DNA from: Cellulomonas avistercoris | GTDB taxonomy: Bacteria > Actinomycetota > Actinomycetes > Actinomycetales > Cellulomonadaceae | Assembly (NCBI RefSeq): GCF_014836445.1 | Contig: NZ_JACSQV010000007.1 | Coordinates: 159,663-223,662 of the forward strand | Direction of reading: 5' to 3' | Length of the DNA: 64,000 nt | In this document: one piece after another, positions 1 to 8,505 of the stretch | How the letters are laid out: each line of letters opens with the position of its first letter | Numbering within the stretch: the stretch's first letter is position 1 | Made by a program: the position numbers and the translations under genes | The notes under the pieces: generated by a model | The model's input: only the letters and a program-made list of their open reading frames with translations | Database searches by the model: none | Told to the model about the DNA's origin: nothing

Positions 1-381
1 GAAGACGATCGACATGAGCACGGCCACGGTGAACGCGCCGCCGAAGTTGCCGAGGAACACCAGCCCCCAGTTGCGCAGCACGCCGCGCCCCGTCACGCCG
101 GGGCGCCTGTCGAGCCACGCGAGCGGCGCGAGCACGAACACCCCGGTGAGCAGGTCGTACCCCAGCAGGTACAGCATGATGAACCCGACGGGGAACAGCA
201 GGGCACCGATCAGCGGCGACCCCGTCTGCACGCTCATCGAGACGGCGAAGGCGGCGGCGAGCGTCAGCAGCGCGCCGGCCATGTAGGCCCTCAGGAGCGT
301 GTCGCGCGTCGACATGAAGATCTTGGCCTCCCCCGCGTCGACGAGCGACGTGACGAGGTCGGACGGCTTGACGTAGGACAT
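1..381 (-). CDS. Formate/nitrite transporter (FNT) family protein, N-terminal part
   Basis: The gene runs off the left edge, so only the first 127 residues are visible. After a short cytoplasmic start (MSYVKPSDLV) comes the stretch EAKIFMSTRDTLLRAYMAGA, followed by hydrophobic segments including GALLFPVGFIMLYLLGYDLL. The glycine-rich membrane helix with a FPVGF-type motif is characteristic of the FocA/NirC pentameric channels, which pass formate or nitrite across the cytoplasmic membrane. Substrate cannot be decided from this part. The ATG at 381 is the only good start in frame. No partner gene for formate or nitrite metabolism is visible to its right; the next gene is divergent. Confidence 0.8.
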   Translation of the reverse strand, partial: MSYVKPSDLVTSLVDAGEAKIFMSTRDTLLRAYMAGALLTLAAAFAVSMSVQTGSPLIGALLFPVGFIMLYLLGYDLLTGVFVLAPLAWLDRRPGVTGRGVLRNWGLVFLGNFGGAFTVAVLMSIVF

Positions 382-626
382 CTGCGGCCCCCGGTGACGG
401 TCGAGCGGTCGCGGACGCGACCGGGAGCCGACGCTAGGAGCCGTCCGTTACGGGCCGGTGCGCCGCACGTGCCCGTCCGGTTGCGGTGTCCGCTCACCGC
501 GCGGCGCGCCCCTGTGAGGTCCGCGCGGGCGCCGTCGTGCCGCGGTGCACCTCGCCGTGCGGGCGGTCGCGCGCGGACGTACCGTCGCGGCAGGGCGGAC
601 CCTCCGGCCCGGACCGGAGGTGCGGC

Positions 627-1256
627 ATGGCGGACACCACGACCGCGCCGTCGCTGCGCGGCCTGGTCACGGGACCCGGCGGTGCCGTCCGTGTCGTCGG
701 CCTGCTGTGCCTGCTCGTCGCGCTGGTGCGCGGGCCGGTCGACACGGCGCTGTTCGCGCTGGTGCTCGCGGGTCTGGTCGTCCCGCTCCTGGCCGGGGCG
801 CCGCGCGGGCTCGACGCCGCCTACGGGATCGGCCTGCTCGCCGCGGCGTGGTGCGGCGCGCTGGACCTCTACCAGGCGGTCGTGTGGCTCGACGTCGTCA
901 TGCACCTCGTGGTCACGGGGCTCGTCGCGGCCGTCGCCTACCTGCTGCTCGCGCGGCGCACGGGCGCCGTCCTGGCGCCGCGGCGCGTGACGTCGCGAGC
1001 CGAGCGTGTCGGGGTCGTCGTCGTGACCGTCGGCCTGGGGCTCGCGCTCAGCGTCGCGTGGGAGGTGGGGGAGTACCTCGGCAACGCGTACATCGACCCC
1101 GAGATCTACGTCGGCTACGAGGACACCGTCGGGGACCTCGTCGCCGGCGGGCTGGGCTCGGCGGTCGCCGGGCTGTGGCTGACGGCGGGACGACGCGCGC
1201 GGGCCGCGGTCACGCCTCCCGCCGACGCGTCACGCGGTGCGCGATCCAGGACGTGA
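627..1256 (+). CDS. Multi-pass membrane protein, DUF2238/YjdF-like
   Basis: A 209-residue protein with about six hydrophobic segments and a short basic tail. The start at 627 is preceded by GGAGG at 616-620. The charged part between the fourth and fifth helices (ARRTGAVLAPRRVTSRAERV) and the later motif SVAWEVGEYLGN followed by a tyrosine- and aspartate-rich stretch (YEDTVGDLVAGG) resemble the DUF2238/YjdF group of inner-membrane proteins, whose function is unknown. The 3' end overlaps the convergent frameshifted gene by 47 bases. Family assignment is by motif memory; the membrane topology is clear, the role is not. Confidence 0.65.
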   Translation: MADTTTAPSLRGLVTGPGGAVRVVGLLCLLVALVRGPVDTALFALVLAGLVVPLLAGAPRGLDAAYGIGLLAAAWCGALDLYQAVVWLDVVMHLVVTGLVAAVAYLLLARRTGAVLAPRRVTSRAERVGVVVVTVGLGLALSVAWEVGEYLGNAYIDPEIYVGYEDTVGDLVAGGLGSAVAGLWLTAGRRARAAVTPPADASRGARSRT

Positions 1257-1610
1257 GGGCCAGCAGCGGCGCCACCAGCAGCAGCTTCGTGCCGAAGGCG
1301 CGGTCGGACGCCGGGTCGTGCGCCTGCATCGTCGCGAACCGCTCGACACCGCCGCCCTCGCACGTGACCGAGGACAGCAGCAGCTCGTCACCCGTCGCGA
1401 CCACGAACGCCCAGTCCTCGCCGGAGCCCGTGTCGCGCACGGTCGTCAGCTCGGGGTACGTCGTGGGGCCCACGTCCAGCACGCGCGGGCGGGGGACCGT
1501 CCCGTCACCAGGAGGGCGCCCATCACCAGGAAGAGCACGGCACCCGCGGCGGCGACCCACACCCACAGCCGGGTGGTGCGCACGAGCGAGCGACCGAGGG
1601 GCGGCGGCAT
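1210..1610 (-). pseudogene. Frameshifted two-TM membrane protein
   Basis: Two reading frames together make one sensible protein. From an ATG at 1610 one frame encodes a basic start and a transmembrane helix (WVWVAAAGAVLFLVMGALLV). Near 1490-1500, beside a run of five C (minus strand), coding sense passes to the next frame, which encodes an extracytoplasmic part (RPRVLDVGPTTYPELTTV onward), a second helix (LLLVAPLLALTSWIA) and a basic tail, ending at 1210. The span of 401 bases is not a multiple of three, as expected for a one-base indel. Either a real pseudogene or an assembly error in the homopolymer. No family recognised. Confidence 0.5.
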
Positions 1611-1674
1611 GGGCACATGGTGCCGTACGGCGTACGCCGCAGCGTGGTGAGCCGGGCCGTGTGCCGGCGCGGGG

Positions 1675-2085
1675 TCACCCCTGCTTGGCCGCGCCCCAGC
1701 CGTGCCAGTGGTCGATCTCGAACCGCACGCTGACGCGCGGACGGTCGCGCACGGGGTACGGGTTGCCGCCGTAGTGCGTCGAGAGGCGGTCGATGTCGAC
1801 CAGGTCGACGTCGTCGACGATCTCGACGACCCGGCCCTGCACGCTCACGTGCGTGTACCAGCTCTCCTGCGACAGGGCGGTCAGCGCGACGTGGGAGTTG
1901 CGGCGCAGGTGCTCGAGGCGCGCGCGGGCCGCGTCGAGGTTGAGCAGCACGCGGCCGTCGTCCTCGAGCAGGTACCAGGTCGCGACGGTGACGGGGTGCC
2001 CGTCGGGGTGGATGGTCGCCATGACGGCCGGGTTGGGTCGGGCGAACAGCTCGGCGACGGCGGGCGGCAGGGGAGGCTTCGGCAC
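1675..2085 (-). CDS. PPOX-class (pyridoxamine 5'-phosphate oxidase-like) flavin/F420-dependent protein
   Basis: 136 residues from a GTG at 2085, chosen because GGAAGGA lies just upstream. The order of elements fits the split-barrel PPOX fold: an early RPNPAVMATIHPDGHP segment (first strands), TWYLLEDDGRVLLNLD, then ARARLEHLRRNSHVALTAL, GRVVEIVDD and a C-terminal VRFEIDHWHGW. Actinobacterial members of this size usually bind FMN or F420 and reduce or bind small substrates; none has a function deducible from sequence. It stands alone between a frameshifted gene and the end of the leftward dehydrogenase operon. Confidence 0.8.
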   Translation of the reverse strand: MPKPPLPPAVAELFARPNPAVMATIHPDGHPVTVATWYLLEDDGRVLLNLDAARARLEHLRRNSHVALTALSQESWYTHVSVQGRVVEIVDDVDLVDIDRLSTHYGGNPYPVRDRPRVSVRFEIDHWHGWGAAKQG

Positions 2086-2156
2086 GGCGGTTCCTTCCGG
2101 CGGGTGCGTGGGACGCCTCCATCCTCGGGCGCCGTGCGTCACGGCGCAGGGAGGTG

Positions 2157-3671
2157 TCAGGGCAGGTGGGTCGCCGGCACGGGTGCGCAGGGCGCGGGGG
2201 TGGACGGCGCGGGCTCGGGCGGTGCGGCGGCCAGCTCGCCCAGGGCGGCCAGCTCGGCGAGGGGGACGGGCTTGACGGGGAGGTGCGCCGTGAACGGGCC
2301 GACCTGGTCCATCGGGCGCCCCGTGGCACGCTCGACGAGCGCGCCCACCGTCGCCTCGCAGTACCGGCCCTGGCACGTGCCCATGCCGGTGCGGCACTCG
2401 AGCTTGACGGCGTTGGCCGTCGACACGTGCGGGTTCGCCGCGAGCGTGCGCTCGACGGTCGCGCGCGTCACGGACTCGCACCGGCACACGAGCGTCCCGG
2501 GCGTGGCCAGGGCGGTGAGGCCGGTGAGGTCGGGGGCGAACACGCGCTGCACGACGTCGGAGAAGCGGCGGGCGCGTGCGACCGCACGGTGCGCGCGGTC
2601 GAGGTCGCGCCCGGTGACGGCGGCGCCCAGGTCACGCGCGGCGACGAGACCCGCGAGGTGCCCCTCGGCGCGGGCCTGCTCGGCGCCGCGCACGCCTGCG
2701 GGCTCGCCCGCCACCAGCACGTCGGGCACGCTCGTGCGCTGCGCGCCGTCGTGCGTGACCACCCAGCCGCCGCCGGCCCCGTCCCAGCGCGTCGCGCAGC
2801 CGGCCTGCCGCGCGAGCTCGGTGGACGCGTGGAACCCGAAGCCCAGCACGACGGCGTCCGCCGCCACGGTCCGGGCGGGGCCGACGGGGCGCCAGGCGCT
2901 GTCGACGCGCCGCAGCTCGACGCCCTCCACGCGGTCCTCGCCGAGCACGCGCGTGGGCAGCGTGCGCGTGCGGATGCGCACGCCCGCGCGCAGCAGCCGG
3001 CCGACGGCCGCGGTGCTCGCGGCCAGCAGCCCGACGTGCCCCGGCGCTGCCGGCAGAGCGCGCACGGCCTCCGCCGGTCCGGGCACGCCGCGGGCCAGCA
3101 CGACCTCGGCGACGTGCGCACCGGCCGCGACGAGCTGGTCGGCGACCAGCAGCAGCAGCGGGTGCGCCCCGACGAGCACGGGCCGGTGGCCGACGAGCAC
3201 GCGCTGCGACTTCAGCAGGCCCTGCGCGGCACCGGCGGTCACGACGCCGGGCAGCGTCCACCCGGGCAGCGCGACGGGCATGTCGTACGCGCCTGTCGCG
3301 ACCAGGAGGCGGTGCGCCGCGAGCGCGTCCGGGCCGTCCGGGCCGCTGACGGCGAGCCGCAGCGGTGTGCCGGCCTCACCGCGCAGCACGCCCAGCGCGG
3401 TGGTGCGCGGCCGCCAGGTGACGTCCGACGCGGCGGCCCGCGCGAGCAGGTCGGGCCCCCACGGGTAGCCCGCGGGCCAGCGGTGGCCGGCGGCGGTCAG
3501 GCCGCCGGACGGCCGGCGGAAGATCTGCCCGCCGGGCTGCTGCTGCTCGTCGACCACGACCACGTCGAGCCCGCGGGCGCGGGCGGCGAGTGCGGCCGCG
3601 AGCCCGGCCGGGCCGGCGCCGACCACGACGAGGTCGTGCACGCCCGCGGTCGTCCGGCTCTCCGCGGTCAT
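2157..3671 (-). CDS. FAD/NAD(P)-binding subunit of a three-part amino-acid/opine dehydrogenase (HcnB/OoxA-like)
   Basis: 504 residues. It starts with a dinucleotide-binding motif (VVGAGPAGLAAALAA, about residues 16-30), has GGQIFRR shortly after, a second nucleotide-binding region in the middle, and a C-terminal BFD-like [2Fe-2S] domain with CRCES near residue 393 and a closing CRTGMGTCQGRYC cluster near 424-436. This is the layout of the HcnB, OoxA/NoxA and D-hydroxyproline dehydrogenase large subunits, which pass electrons from an amino-acid oxidase subunit. It is the last gene of a four-gene leftward operon and its ATG overlaps the stop of the small [2Fe-2S] subunit by four bases. Cyanide synthesis is unlikely given the transporter and hydrolase context. 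Confidence 0.85.
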   Translation of the reverse strand: MTAESRTTAGVHDLVVVGAGPAGLAAALAARARGLDVVVVDEQQQPGGQIFRRPSGGLTAAGHRWPAGYPWGPDLLARAAASDVTWRPRTTALGVLRGEAGTPLRLAVSGPDGPDALAAHRLLVATGAYDMPVALPGWTLPGVVTAGAAQGLLKSQRVLVGHRPVLVGAHPLLLLVADQLVAAGAHVAEVVLARGVPGPAEAVRALPAAPGHVGLLAASTAAVGRLLRAGVRIRTRTLPTRVLGEDRVEGVELRRVDSAWRPVGPARTVAADAVVLGFGFHASTELARQAGCATRWDGAGGGWVVTHDGAQRTSVPDVLVAGEPAGVRGAEQARAEGHLAGLVAARDLGAAVTGRDLDRAHRAVARARRFSDVVQRVFAPDLTGLTALATPGTLVCRCESVTRATVERTLAANPHVSTANAVKLECRTGMGTCQGRYCEATVGALVERATGRPMDQVGPFTAHLPVKPVPLAELAALGELAAAPPEPAPSTPAPCAPVPATHLP

Positions 3672-3994
3672 CCGGCCCTCCGCTCGTCGGGCTCGCGCTC
3701 GTCGACCCGGCCGACGTCGTCACCGGGCGTCGCGGGGGTCAGGCAGGCCCGCAGCGACCGACCGTTGACGCGCACGACGCACTCGAAGCACGTGCCCATG
3801 TGGCAGAACGGGGCGCGCGCCTCCCCGTCGGCCGTCGTCCGGAACGCCTCGACGCCTCCCGCGAGGAGCGCCGCGGCGATGCTCTCGCCGTCGTACGCGG
3901 TCACGTCGCGGCCGTCGACGCGCAGCGCGAAGCCCGCGCCGCGCGGTCCGGCGACGCGTCCGGCGCGTGGGCCGCCGTCCACGGCCCCGCTCAC
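3668..3994 (-). CDS. Small [2Fe-2S] subunit of the amino-acid/opine dehydrogenase (HcnA-like)
   Basis: 108 residues starting at a GTG (3994) that overlaps the TGA of the upstream oxidase gene, with an ATGA overlap to the next gene. The centre carries CHMGTCFEC followed by VVRVNG and a later SLRAC, that is C-x4-C-x2-C with a distal fourth cysteine, the plant-type ferredoxin-like pattern of HcnA and of the N-terminus of sarcosine oxidase alpha. It would shuttle electrons between the two flavin subunits. The small size is normal for a separate gamma subunit. Confidence 0.82.
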   Translation of the reverse strand: MSGAVDGGPRAGRVAGPRGAGFALRVDGRDVTAYDGESIAAALLAGGVEAFRTTADGEARAPFCHMGTCFECVVRVNGRSLRACLTPATPGDDVGRVDEREPDERRAG

Positions 3995-5190
3995 GCGGCC
4001 CACCGCCGCGGGTCGTACGGCTGCACGTCGACCGCCGGCGTCCGGCCCTGCACGAGGTCGCCGAGCACGCGCGCGAAGCTGGGGCCGAGCGTGAAGGCCG
4101 AGCCGCCCGTGGCGACGAACGCGCCAGGCGCGCCGGGCACGGGCCCGACGACGGGCAGCTGGTCGGGCCCCACGGTCGTGGCACCCACCCACGTGCGCAG
4201 CGTCTGCAGCTCGCCGAGCCGCGGCACGGCGCGCACCGCGGCCCGCGCGTTGCCCGCGAGCGAGGCCGGCACGACCTCGCCGCGCGCGCCGTGCACGGGG
4301 GTGCCGTCGGGTGCGCGCACCAGGTGCGCCGGCCAGCCGCCGCCGACGAGCACGTTGCCGTCGGCGGTCTGCTTGAGCGAGAGCCGCGTGCCGGCGTGCT
4401 GCACCAGGTGCGGCAGGAAGGGCGTGGTGCGCTGCGTGACGCTCATCATGAGCGCGAGCACAGTGACGGGTAGGTCGACGTCGAGCATCGCGGCCAGCGT
4501 GCGCGTCCACACGCCCGCGGCGAGCACGACCGCGTCGGCGCGCAGCTCGTCGTCGTGCGTGCCGTCCGGATCCTGCGTGCGGATCCCGACCACCCACGCG
4601 GCGCCGTCGCGGCGCAGGGACGTGACCTCGGTACGCGTGCGCAGGTCGGCGCCGTGCGCGACCGCGGCGCGCGCGAGCGCCGGGGCGGCCGTGCGCGCGT
4701 TGGCCCGGCCCTCGCTGGGGCAGTACGCGGCGGCGACGACCGTGGGGGACAGATAGGGCGCGAGCTCGCGGACCTGCGCACCGTCGAGCACGTGGACGTC
4801 CAGGCCGCGCTCGCGCTCGATGCGGGCCTTGGCCTCGAGCAGGCGCGCGGTCGCGACGTCGTCGGCGAGCATGAGGCCGCCGTGGCGTGCGACGCCCAGC
4901 TCGGGGCCGAGGTCGGGCCCGAGCTCGGTGACGAGGGCGTCCCACCGGGCCGACGCGTCGAGGTGCAGGGGCATCGCCGTGGCGGCCGTGCGCGCGGCCT
5001 CCAGGCCGCGCTCGACCATGCGGTACTCGAGCTGGAAGTGCAGGCTGCCCGCGTTCTGGCCCGACGCGTGCCGGTTGACCTGGTCGCGCTCGAGCAGCGT
5101 GACGTCGGCACCCTCGCGCGCCAGCAGGTGGGCCGTCGCGCAGCCGAGCAGGCCGCCGCCCACGACGACGACGTCGCGCTGCCGCGTCAT
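3991..5190 (-). CDS. FAD-dependent amino-acid oxidase/dehydrogenase subunit (DadA/HcnC/glycine-oxidase family)
   Basis: 399 residues with an N-terminal FAD motif VVVGGGLLGCATAHLLA (glycines 11-13 and 16), ERDQVNRHASGQNAGS typical of the DAO family around residue 35-50, and the C-terminal GGSAFTLGPSFARVLGDLV that closes the FAD site. It is the catalytic subunit expected to oxidise the C-N bond of an amino acid, imino acid or opine. It is flanked by the [2Fe-2S] subunit downstream and a DapA-family lyase upstream, both with four-base overlaps. That arrangement matches opine oxidases and the D-hydroxyproline dehydrogenase operons, so those are the best models. The substrate is unknown. Confidence 0.85.
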   Translation of the reverse strand: MTRQRDVVVVGGGLLGCATAHLLAREGADVTLLERDQVNRHASGQNAGSLHFQLEYRMVERGLEAARTAATAMPLHLDASARWDALVTELGPDLGPELGVARHGGLMLADDVATARLLEAKARIERERGLDVHVLDGAQVRELAPYLSPTVVAAAYCPSEGRANARTAAPALARAAVAHGADLRTRTEVTSLRRDGAAWVVGIRTQDPDGTHDDELRADAVVLAAGVWTRTLAAMLDVDLPVTVLALMMSVTQRTTPFLPHLVQHAGTRLSLKQTADGNVLVGGGWPAHLVRAPDGTPVHGARGEVVPASLAGNARAAVRAVPRLGELQTLRTWVGATTVGPDQLPVVGPVPGAPGAFVATGGSAFTLGPSFARVLGDLVQGRTPAVDVQPYDPRRWAA

Positions 5191-6119
5191 GCGGGGTCGA
5201 CGGTCTCGATGCCGAGGTCGTGCAGTGTGGTGGCCACGACCGCGACCTCGTCGTCCGTGAGCTCCAGCAGGGGGCGGCGCACGTACCCGGCGGGCACGCC
5301 GCGCAGCCGCAGCGCCGTCTTCATGATCGCCTGCGAGCTGCCGAAGCGGGCGCCGTAGTCGGGCGTGAACCAGCGCTCCATGACGACGCGGTCGCGCGCC
5401 CCGAGCGCGACGGCGCGCTGCCGGTCGCCCGCGGCGACGGCCCGCCAGAAGTCGGGGTGGTCGGCGCCGAGCACCCCGCCGGAGCCCATGAGCCCGTCAC
5501 CGTGCCCGAGCCCGGCCACGTCGGCGCCCAGCGGGCTGGTCGGCACGCCGAAGTAGCGGACGCGGTCCTCGAGCGCGTACAGGCCGCGCCAGAACGCGGC
5601 GGCGTCACCGGTGGAGTTCTTCACGGCCACGACCGTGTCGATCTCCGCGATCCGCGCGAGCAGCTCGGTGCCCAGGTCGACCACGCAGCCGCGCGGCCAG
5701 TTGTAGACGCACAGCGGCATGTCGCTGCCCGCGGCGACGTCGCCGTAGAAGGCCAGCACCTCGCGGTCCGTCGGCACGACGTAGGGCGGCGGGGTCACGA
5801 GCACGCCGTCGAGACCGGCGGCCTGCGCGGCGCGCGCGTGCTGCACCGACTCGGCGGCCGTGTAGGCGTTGCAGCCGCCCAGCACGGTGATGCGCCCGTC
5901 GACGGCGCGGGCGCCCTCGCGGAACAGCGTCGCGCGCTCGTCGGCGGACATCGAGAACCACTCGCCGGTGGTGCCGGCCAGCACGACGCCGTGCATGCCC
6001 TGCCCGACGAGCCACTCGAGCTGCGCGCCGAGGGCGTCGAGGTCGAGCGCGCCGTCGCGGTCGAACGGGGTGGTGACGGCCGGGACGTACCCGTGCCAGT
6101 CGACGTCGTGGCGGTCCAT
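5187..6119 (-). CDS. Dihydrodipicolinate synthase (DapA/NAL) family aldolase or deaminase
   Basis: 310 residues. It has the class I aldolase signature: GTTGEWFSM near residue 49, catalytic Tyr139 in VYNWPRG and the Schiff-base Lys167 in VAVKNSTG, 28 residues apart as in E. coli DapA. An arginine (PRG) follows the tyrosine where carboxylate binding is expected. First gene of the leftward operon, with GGAG in front of the ATG. Being inside a dehydrogenase operon argues for a catabolic role, such as the pyrroline-4-hydroxy-2-carboxylate deaminase of hydroxyproline degradation, rather than lysine synthesis. That role is inference. Confidence 0.82.
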   Translation of the reverse strand: MDRHDVDWHGYVPAVTTPFDRDGALDLDALGAQLEWLVGQGMHGVVLAGTTGEWFSMSADERATLFREGARAVDGRITVLGGCNAYTAAESVQHARAAQAAGLDGVLVTPPPYVVPTDREVLAFYGDVAAGSDMPLCVYNWPRGCVVDLGTELLARIAEIDTVVAVKNSTGDAAAFWRGLYALEDRVRYFGVPTSPLGADVAGLGHGDGLMGSGGVLGADHPDFWRAVAAGDRQRAVALGARDRVVMERWFTPDYGARFGSSQAIMKTALRLRGVPAGYVRRPLLELTDDEVAVVATTLHDLGIETVDPA

Positions 6120-6158
6120 GGTGCTCCAGGAGGGGGCGGCGCGGGTGCGCCGAGGTCG

Positions 6159-6695
6159 TCAGGGGGTGGGCGGGGAGACCGTCAGCAGGAAGGCGGCCGG
6201 CGCGTCGGACTCGTTGGCGTACCGGTGCGGCTGGCGGGAGTCGAACGTGACGGCCTCGCCGGCCTGCAGCGCGTGCTGCGCGTCGCCCACGGTCACGGTG
6301 ATCGCACCGTCGAGCACGTAGACGCACTCGGTCGACTCGTGGCCCCAGGCGTGCTCGGAGCTCACGTCGCCGGGCGCGAGCTGCGCGCGCAGCACCTCGA
6401 AGTCGCCGCGGCCGGGCGTGATCCGCTCGTAGGTGATGAGGCCGGCGGGTGCGCTCATGCGGAACCGCTCGCCCGGCCGCGAGACGTGCACGGCGGGCGC
6501 GTCGGGGTCGCGGAAGAGGGTGGCCATGTCGGCCTCGAACACCTGGGCGAGCTTGCGCAGGGTCGTGACGCTCGGGTCGGTGCGGCCGTTCTCGATCTGG
6601 CTGAGGAGGGCGGTCGACAGTCCGGTCGCGTCGGCGACCTGCCGCAGCGTCAGGCCGTGCTGGTTGCGGAGCGCGCGTAGGCGGTGTCCCAGCAT
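6159..6695 (-). CDS. XRE-family regulator with C-terminal cupin sensor domain
   Basis: 178 residues. Residues about 3-60 form a Cro/CI helix-turn-helix (LRQVADATGLSTALLSQIEN is the recognition part), followed by a linker and a cupin barrel at about 105-175 with STECVYVLDGAITV and DSRQPHRYAN metal/ligand positions. Such HipB-cupin regulators commonly bind an amino acid, amine or related metabolite of the pathway they control. GGAGG sits five bases before the ATG at 6695; longer in-frame extensions read through the promoter region and are rejected. It lies between the leftward enzyme operon and the rightward transporter operon, so it probably controls both. Confidence 0.88.
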   Translation of the reverse strand: MLGHRLRALRNQHGLTLRQVADATGLSTALLSQIENGRTDPSVTTLRKLAQVFEADMATLFRDPDAPAVHVSRPGERFRMSAPAGLITYERITPGRGDFEVLRAQLAPGDVSSEHAWGHESTECVYVLDGAITVTVGDAQHALQAGEAVTFDSRQPHRYANESDAPAAFLLTVSPPTP

Positions 6696-6704
6696 GTGGC
6701 CTCC

Positions 6705-6728
6705 GAATCGGTGCGAATCACGCGAATC
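6705..6728. promoter_or_regulatory. Three direct GAATC repeats in the divergent promoter region
   Basis: GAATC occurs at 6705-6709, 6715-6719 and 6724-6728, about one helical turn apart, each preceded by a C or CG. They lie right in front of the XRE-cupin gene and about 150 bases before the transporter operon, a place where an autoregulatory operator is expected. Binding by the XRE protein is inference. Confidence 0.4.
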
Positions 6729-6876
6729 TGTTTCGTCTTGGTGAACACGTTTGATCAGACTGTACATCTGGTCCGCCCTTGTGGTGTCATCCCTCACACA
6801 CGGCGTCCCCGCGCCACCGACACACACGCCGGACCCCCGCAGCGTCGCTGACCTGCACCGGCACGGACGGAGAAGC

Positions 6877-8505
6877 ATGCAGCGACCTACCCCTCGACGT
6901 CGCGTGACCCTCGCGCTCGCCGCCGCGGCGGCCCTGACGCTCGCCGGGTGCACCGCCGGGTCCGCCGGTGGTGCCGGTGGCGCGTCCGGTGACAGCACCG
7001 ACGGGCCCACGACCGGCGGCACCCTCACGGTGGCCAACTCGTTCGTCGTCAAGAACCTCGACCCCGCGCAGGTGTACGAGGCGACGGGCGCGATGGCCGT
7101 GCACGCCATGTACGACACCCTCGTGACCTTCGAGGGCTCGGACGTCTCGGACCCGCAGCCGCTGCTCGCCGAGAGCTGGGAGTCCAACGACGAGGCGACC
7201 GAGTTCACGTTCACGCTGCGCGACGACGTCGTCTTCTCCGACGGCTCCGAGCTCACGGCCGAGGACGTCGTGTTCAGCCTCAACCGCCTGGTCAACCTCA
7301 AGGGCAGCCCGTCCGTGACGGTCCAGGGCTTCAGCGCGTCGTCGCCCGAGGAGGGCGTCGTCGTCGTCACCACCGAGACGCCGAACCCGAACGTCCCCAC
7401 CATCCTCGCGATGCCCGCCACGGGCATCGTCAACGCCGAGACGGCGCGCGCCAACGGCGCGACGGACGCGGCCGACGCCGCCGAGTCCGACTCCGCGACG
7501 TCCTTCATGGACGGCGAGTCGATCGGCTCGGGCCCGTACGTGCTCGACGCGTTCGACCCCGCCTCCGAGATCGTCCTGACGGCCAACCCCGAGTACTGGG
7601 GCGAGGCGCCGGCGTACGAGCGCATCGTCATCCAGAACGTCGAGGCGCAGAACCAGAAGATGAGCGTCGAGCGGGCCGGTCGCGACTTCGTCGCCCTCGA
7701 CCTGTCGGGCCGCATGCTCGACGACCTCGACGACGCGCTGCAGGTCTCCAGCACGCAGGACACGTTCTACTTCCTCACGCTCCACCAGGACCCCGCGGTC
7801 AGCGAGGTCACGTCGAACCTCGAGTTCGTGCGTGCGCTGCGCGCGTCGATCGACTACGAGGGCCTGGCCGCGCTGTTCGGCTCCGAGGCGCGTCCCGCGG
7901 CCGGCATGGTCCCCACCGCGTTCGCCGGCGCCCTGCCGGAGTCCGAGTCCAAGGCGCAGGACCTGGACGCCGCGAAGCAGCACCTCGCGGCCTCGGGCGT
8001 CACCGACCCGAGCGTCACGCTGATGTTCCCGGCCATGACGTACCGCGGCGTCGACCTGGCGACCATCGCCACCAAGGTGCAGAACGACGCCGCGCAGGCC
8101 GGCATCACGGTGCAGCTGGACCCCCAGCCCATCGCGTCGTTCCTCGACGCGCAGTCCGCCGGCAAGGTCGCGTTCCGGTTCAGCCCGCAGTCGCTGAACT
8201 ACCCGGTCGCGTCCTCGCTCGTGAACAACTTCCACCCGGGCCAGACCAGCGCCGAGCGCACCGGCTGGACCCTCGAGCGGGCCACGCCCGAGGCGATCGC
8301 CGCGGGTGACCGCGTGCGGGCGGCCCTCGACACCGCCGAGCAGGACGCGGCCATGCAGGACTGGCAGCGCGTGCTCGACGAGGACGGCCCGTACATCCCG
8401 CTCGCGTACAACTCGGGCGTCGTCGTCTCGACGTCCGACCTCGTGGGCGCGGACTACTCGCCGGCCGGCTGGCAGGTCGACCTGCGCGCCGTGGCGCGTC
8501 GATGA
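6877..8505 (+). CDS. Oligopeptide/dipeptide-type ABC transporter substrate-binding lipoprotein (SBP family 5)
   Basis: 542 residues from an ATG at 6877 with GGACGGAGAAG upstream. A basic start and hydrophobic stretch lead to the lipobox LTLAGC with Cys25. The body has the family 5 hallmarks: VYEATGAMAVHAMYDTLV, LAESWE...FTFTLRDDVVFSDG, GSGPYVLDAF and, near the C-terminus, DEDGPYIPLAYNS. It captures a peptide, opine or similar solute outside the membrane and delivers it to the permeases encoded next. First gene of a ten-gene chain of four-base overlaps; a DUF885 peptidase and an amidohydrolase at the far end suggest the cargo is hydrolysed in the cytoplasm. Confidence 0.92.
   Translation: MQRPTPRRRVTLALAAAAALTLAGCTAGSAGGAGGASGDSTDGPTTGGTLTVANSFVVKNLDPAQVYEATGAMAVHAMYDTLVTFEGSDVSDPQPLLAESWESNDEATEFTFTLRDDVVFSDGSELTAEDVVFSLNRLVNLKGSPSVTVQGFSASSPEEGVVVVTTETPNPNVPTILAMPATGIVNAETARANGATDAADAAESDSATSFMDGESIGSGPYVLDAFDPASEIVLTANPEYWGEAPAYERIVIQNVEAQNQKMSVERAGRDFVALDLSGRMLDDLDDALQVSSTQDTFYFLTLHQDPAVSEVTSNLEFVRALRASIDYEGLAALFGSEARPAAGMVPTAFAGALPESESKAQDLDAAKQHLAASGVTDPSVTLMFPAMTYRGVDLATIATKVQNDAAQAGITVQLDPQPIASFLDAQSAGKVAFRFSPQSLNYPVASSLVNNFHPGQTSAERTGWTLERATPEAIAAGDRVRAALDTAEQDAAMQDWQRVLDEDGPYIPLAYNSGVVVSTSDLVGADYSPAGWQVDLRAVARR

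Noticed and set aside
2157..5190. Hydrogen cyanide synthase HcnABC
   Set aside because: Subunit order and motifs match the HcnABC family, but the DapA-family partner, importer and hydrolases point to catabolism of an amino acid or opine.
5187..6119. Biosynthetic DapA (lysine pathway)
   Set aside because: It has the fold and catalytic residues, but its operon is catabolic and it carries no neighbours of lysine synthesis.
6696..7763. N-terminal extension of the XRE-cupin regulator
   Set aside because: It reads through the divergent promoter and opposite the binding-protein gene; the ATG at 6695 has a proper GGAGG.
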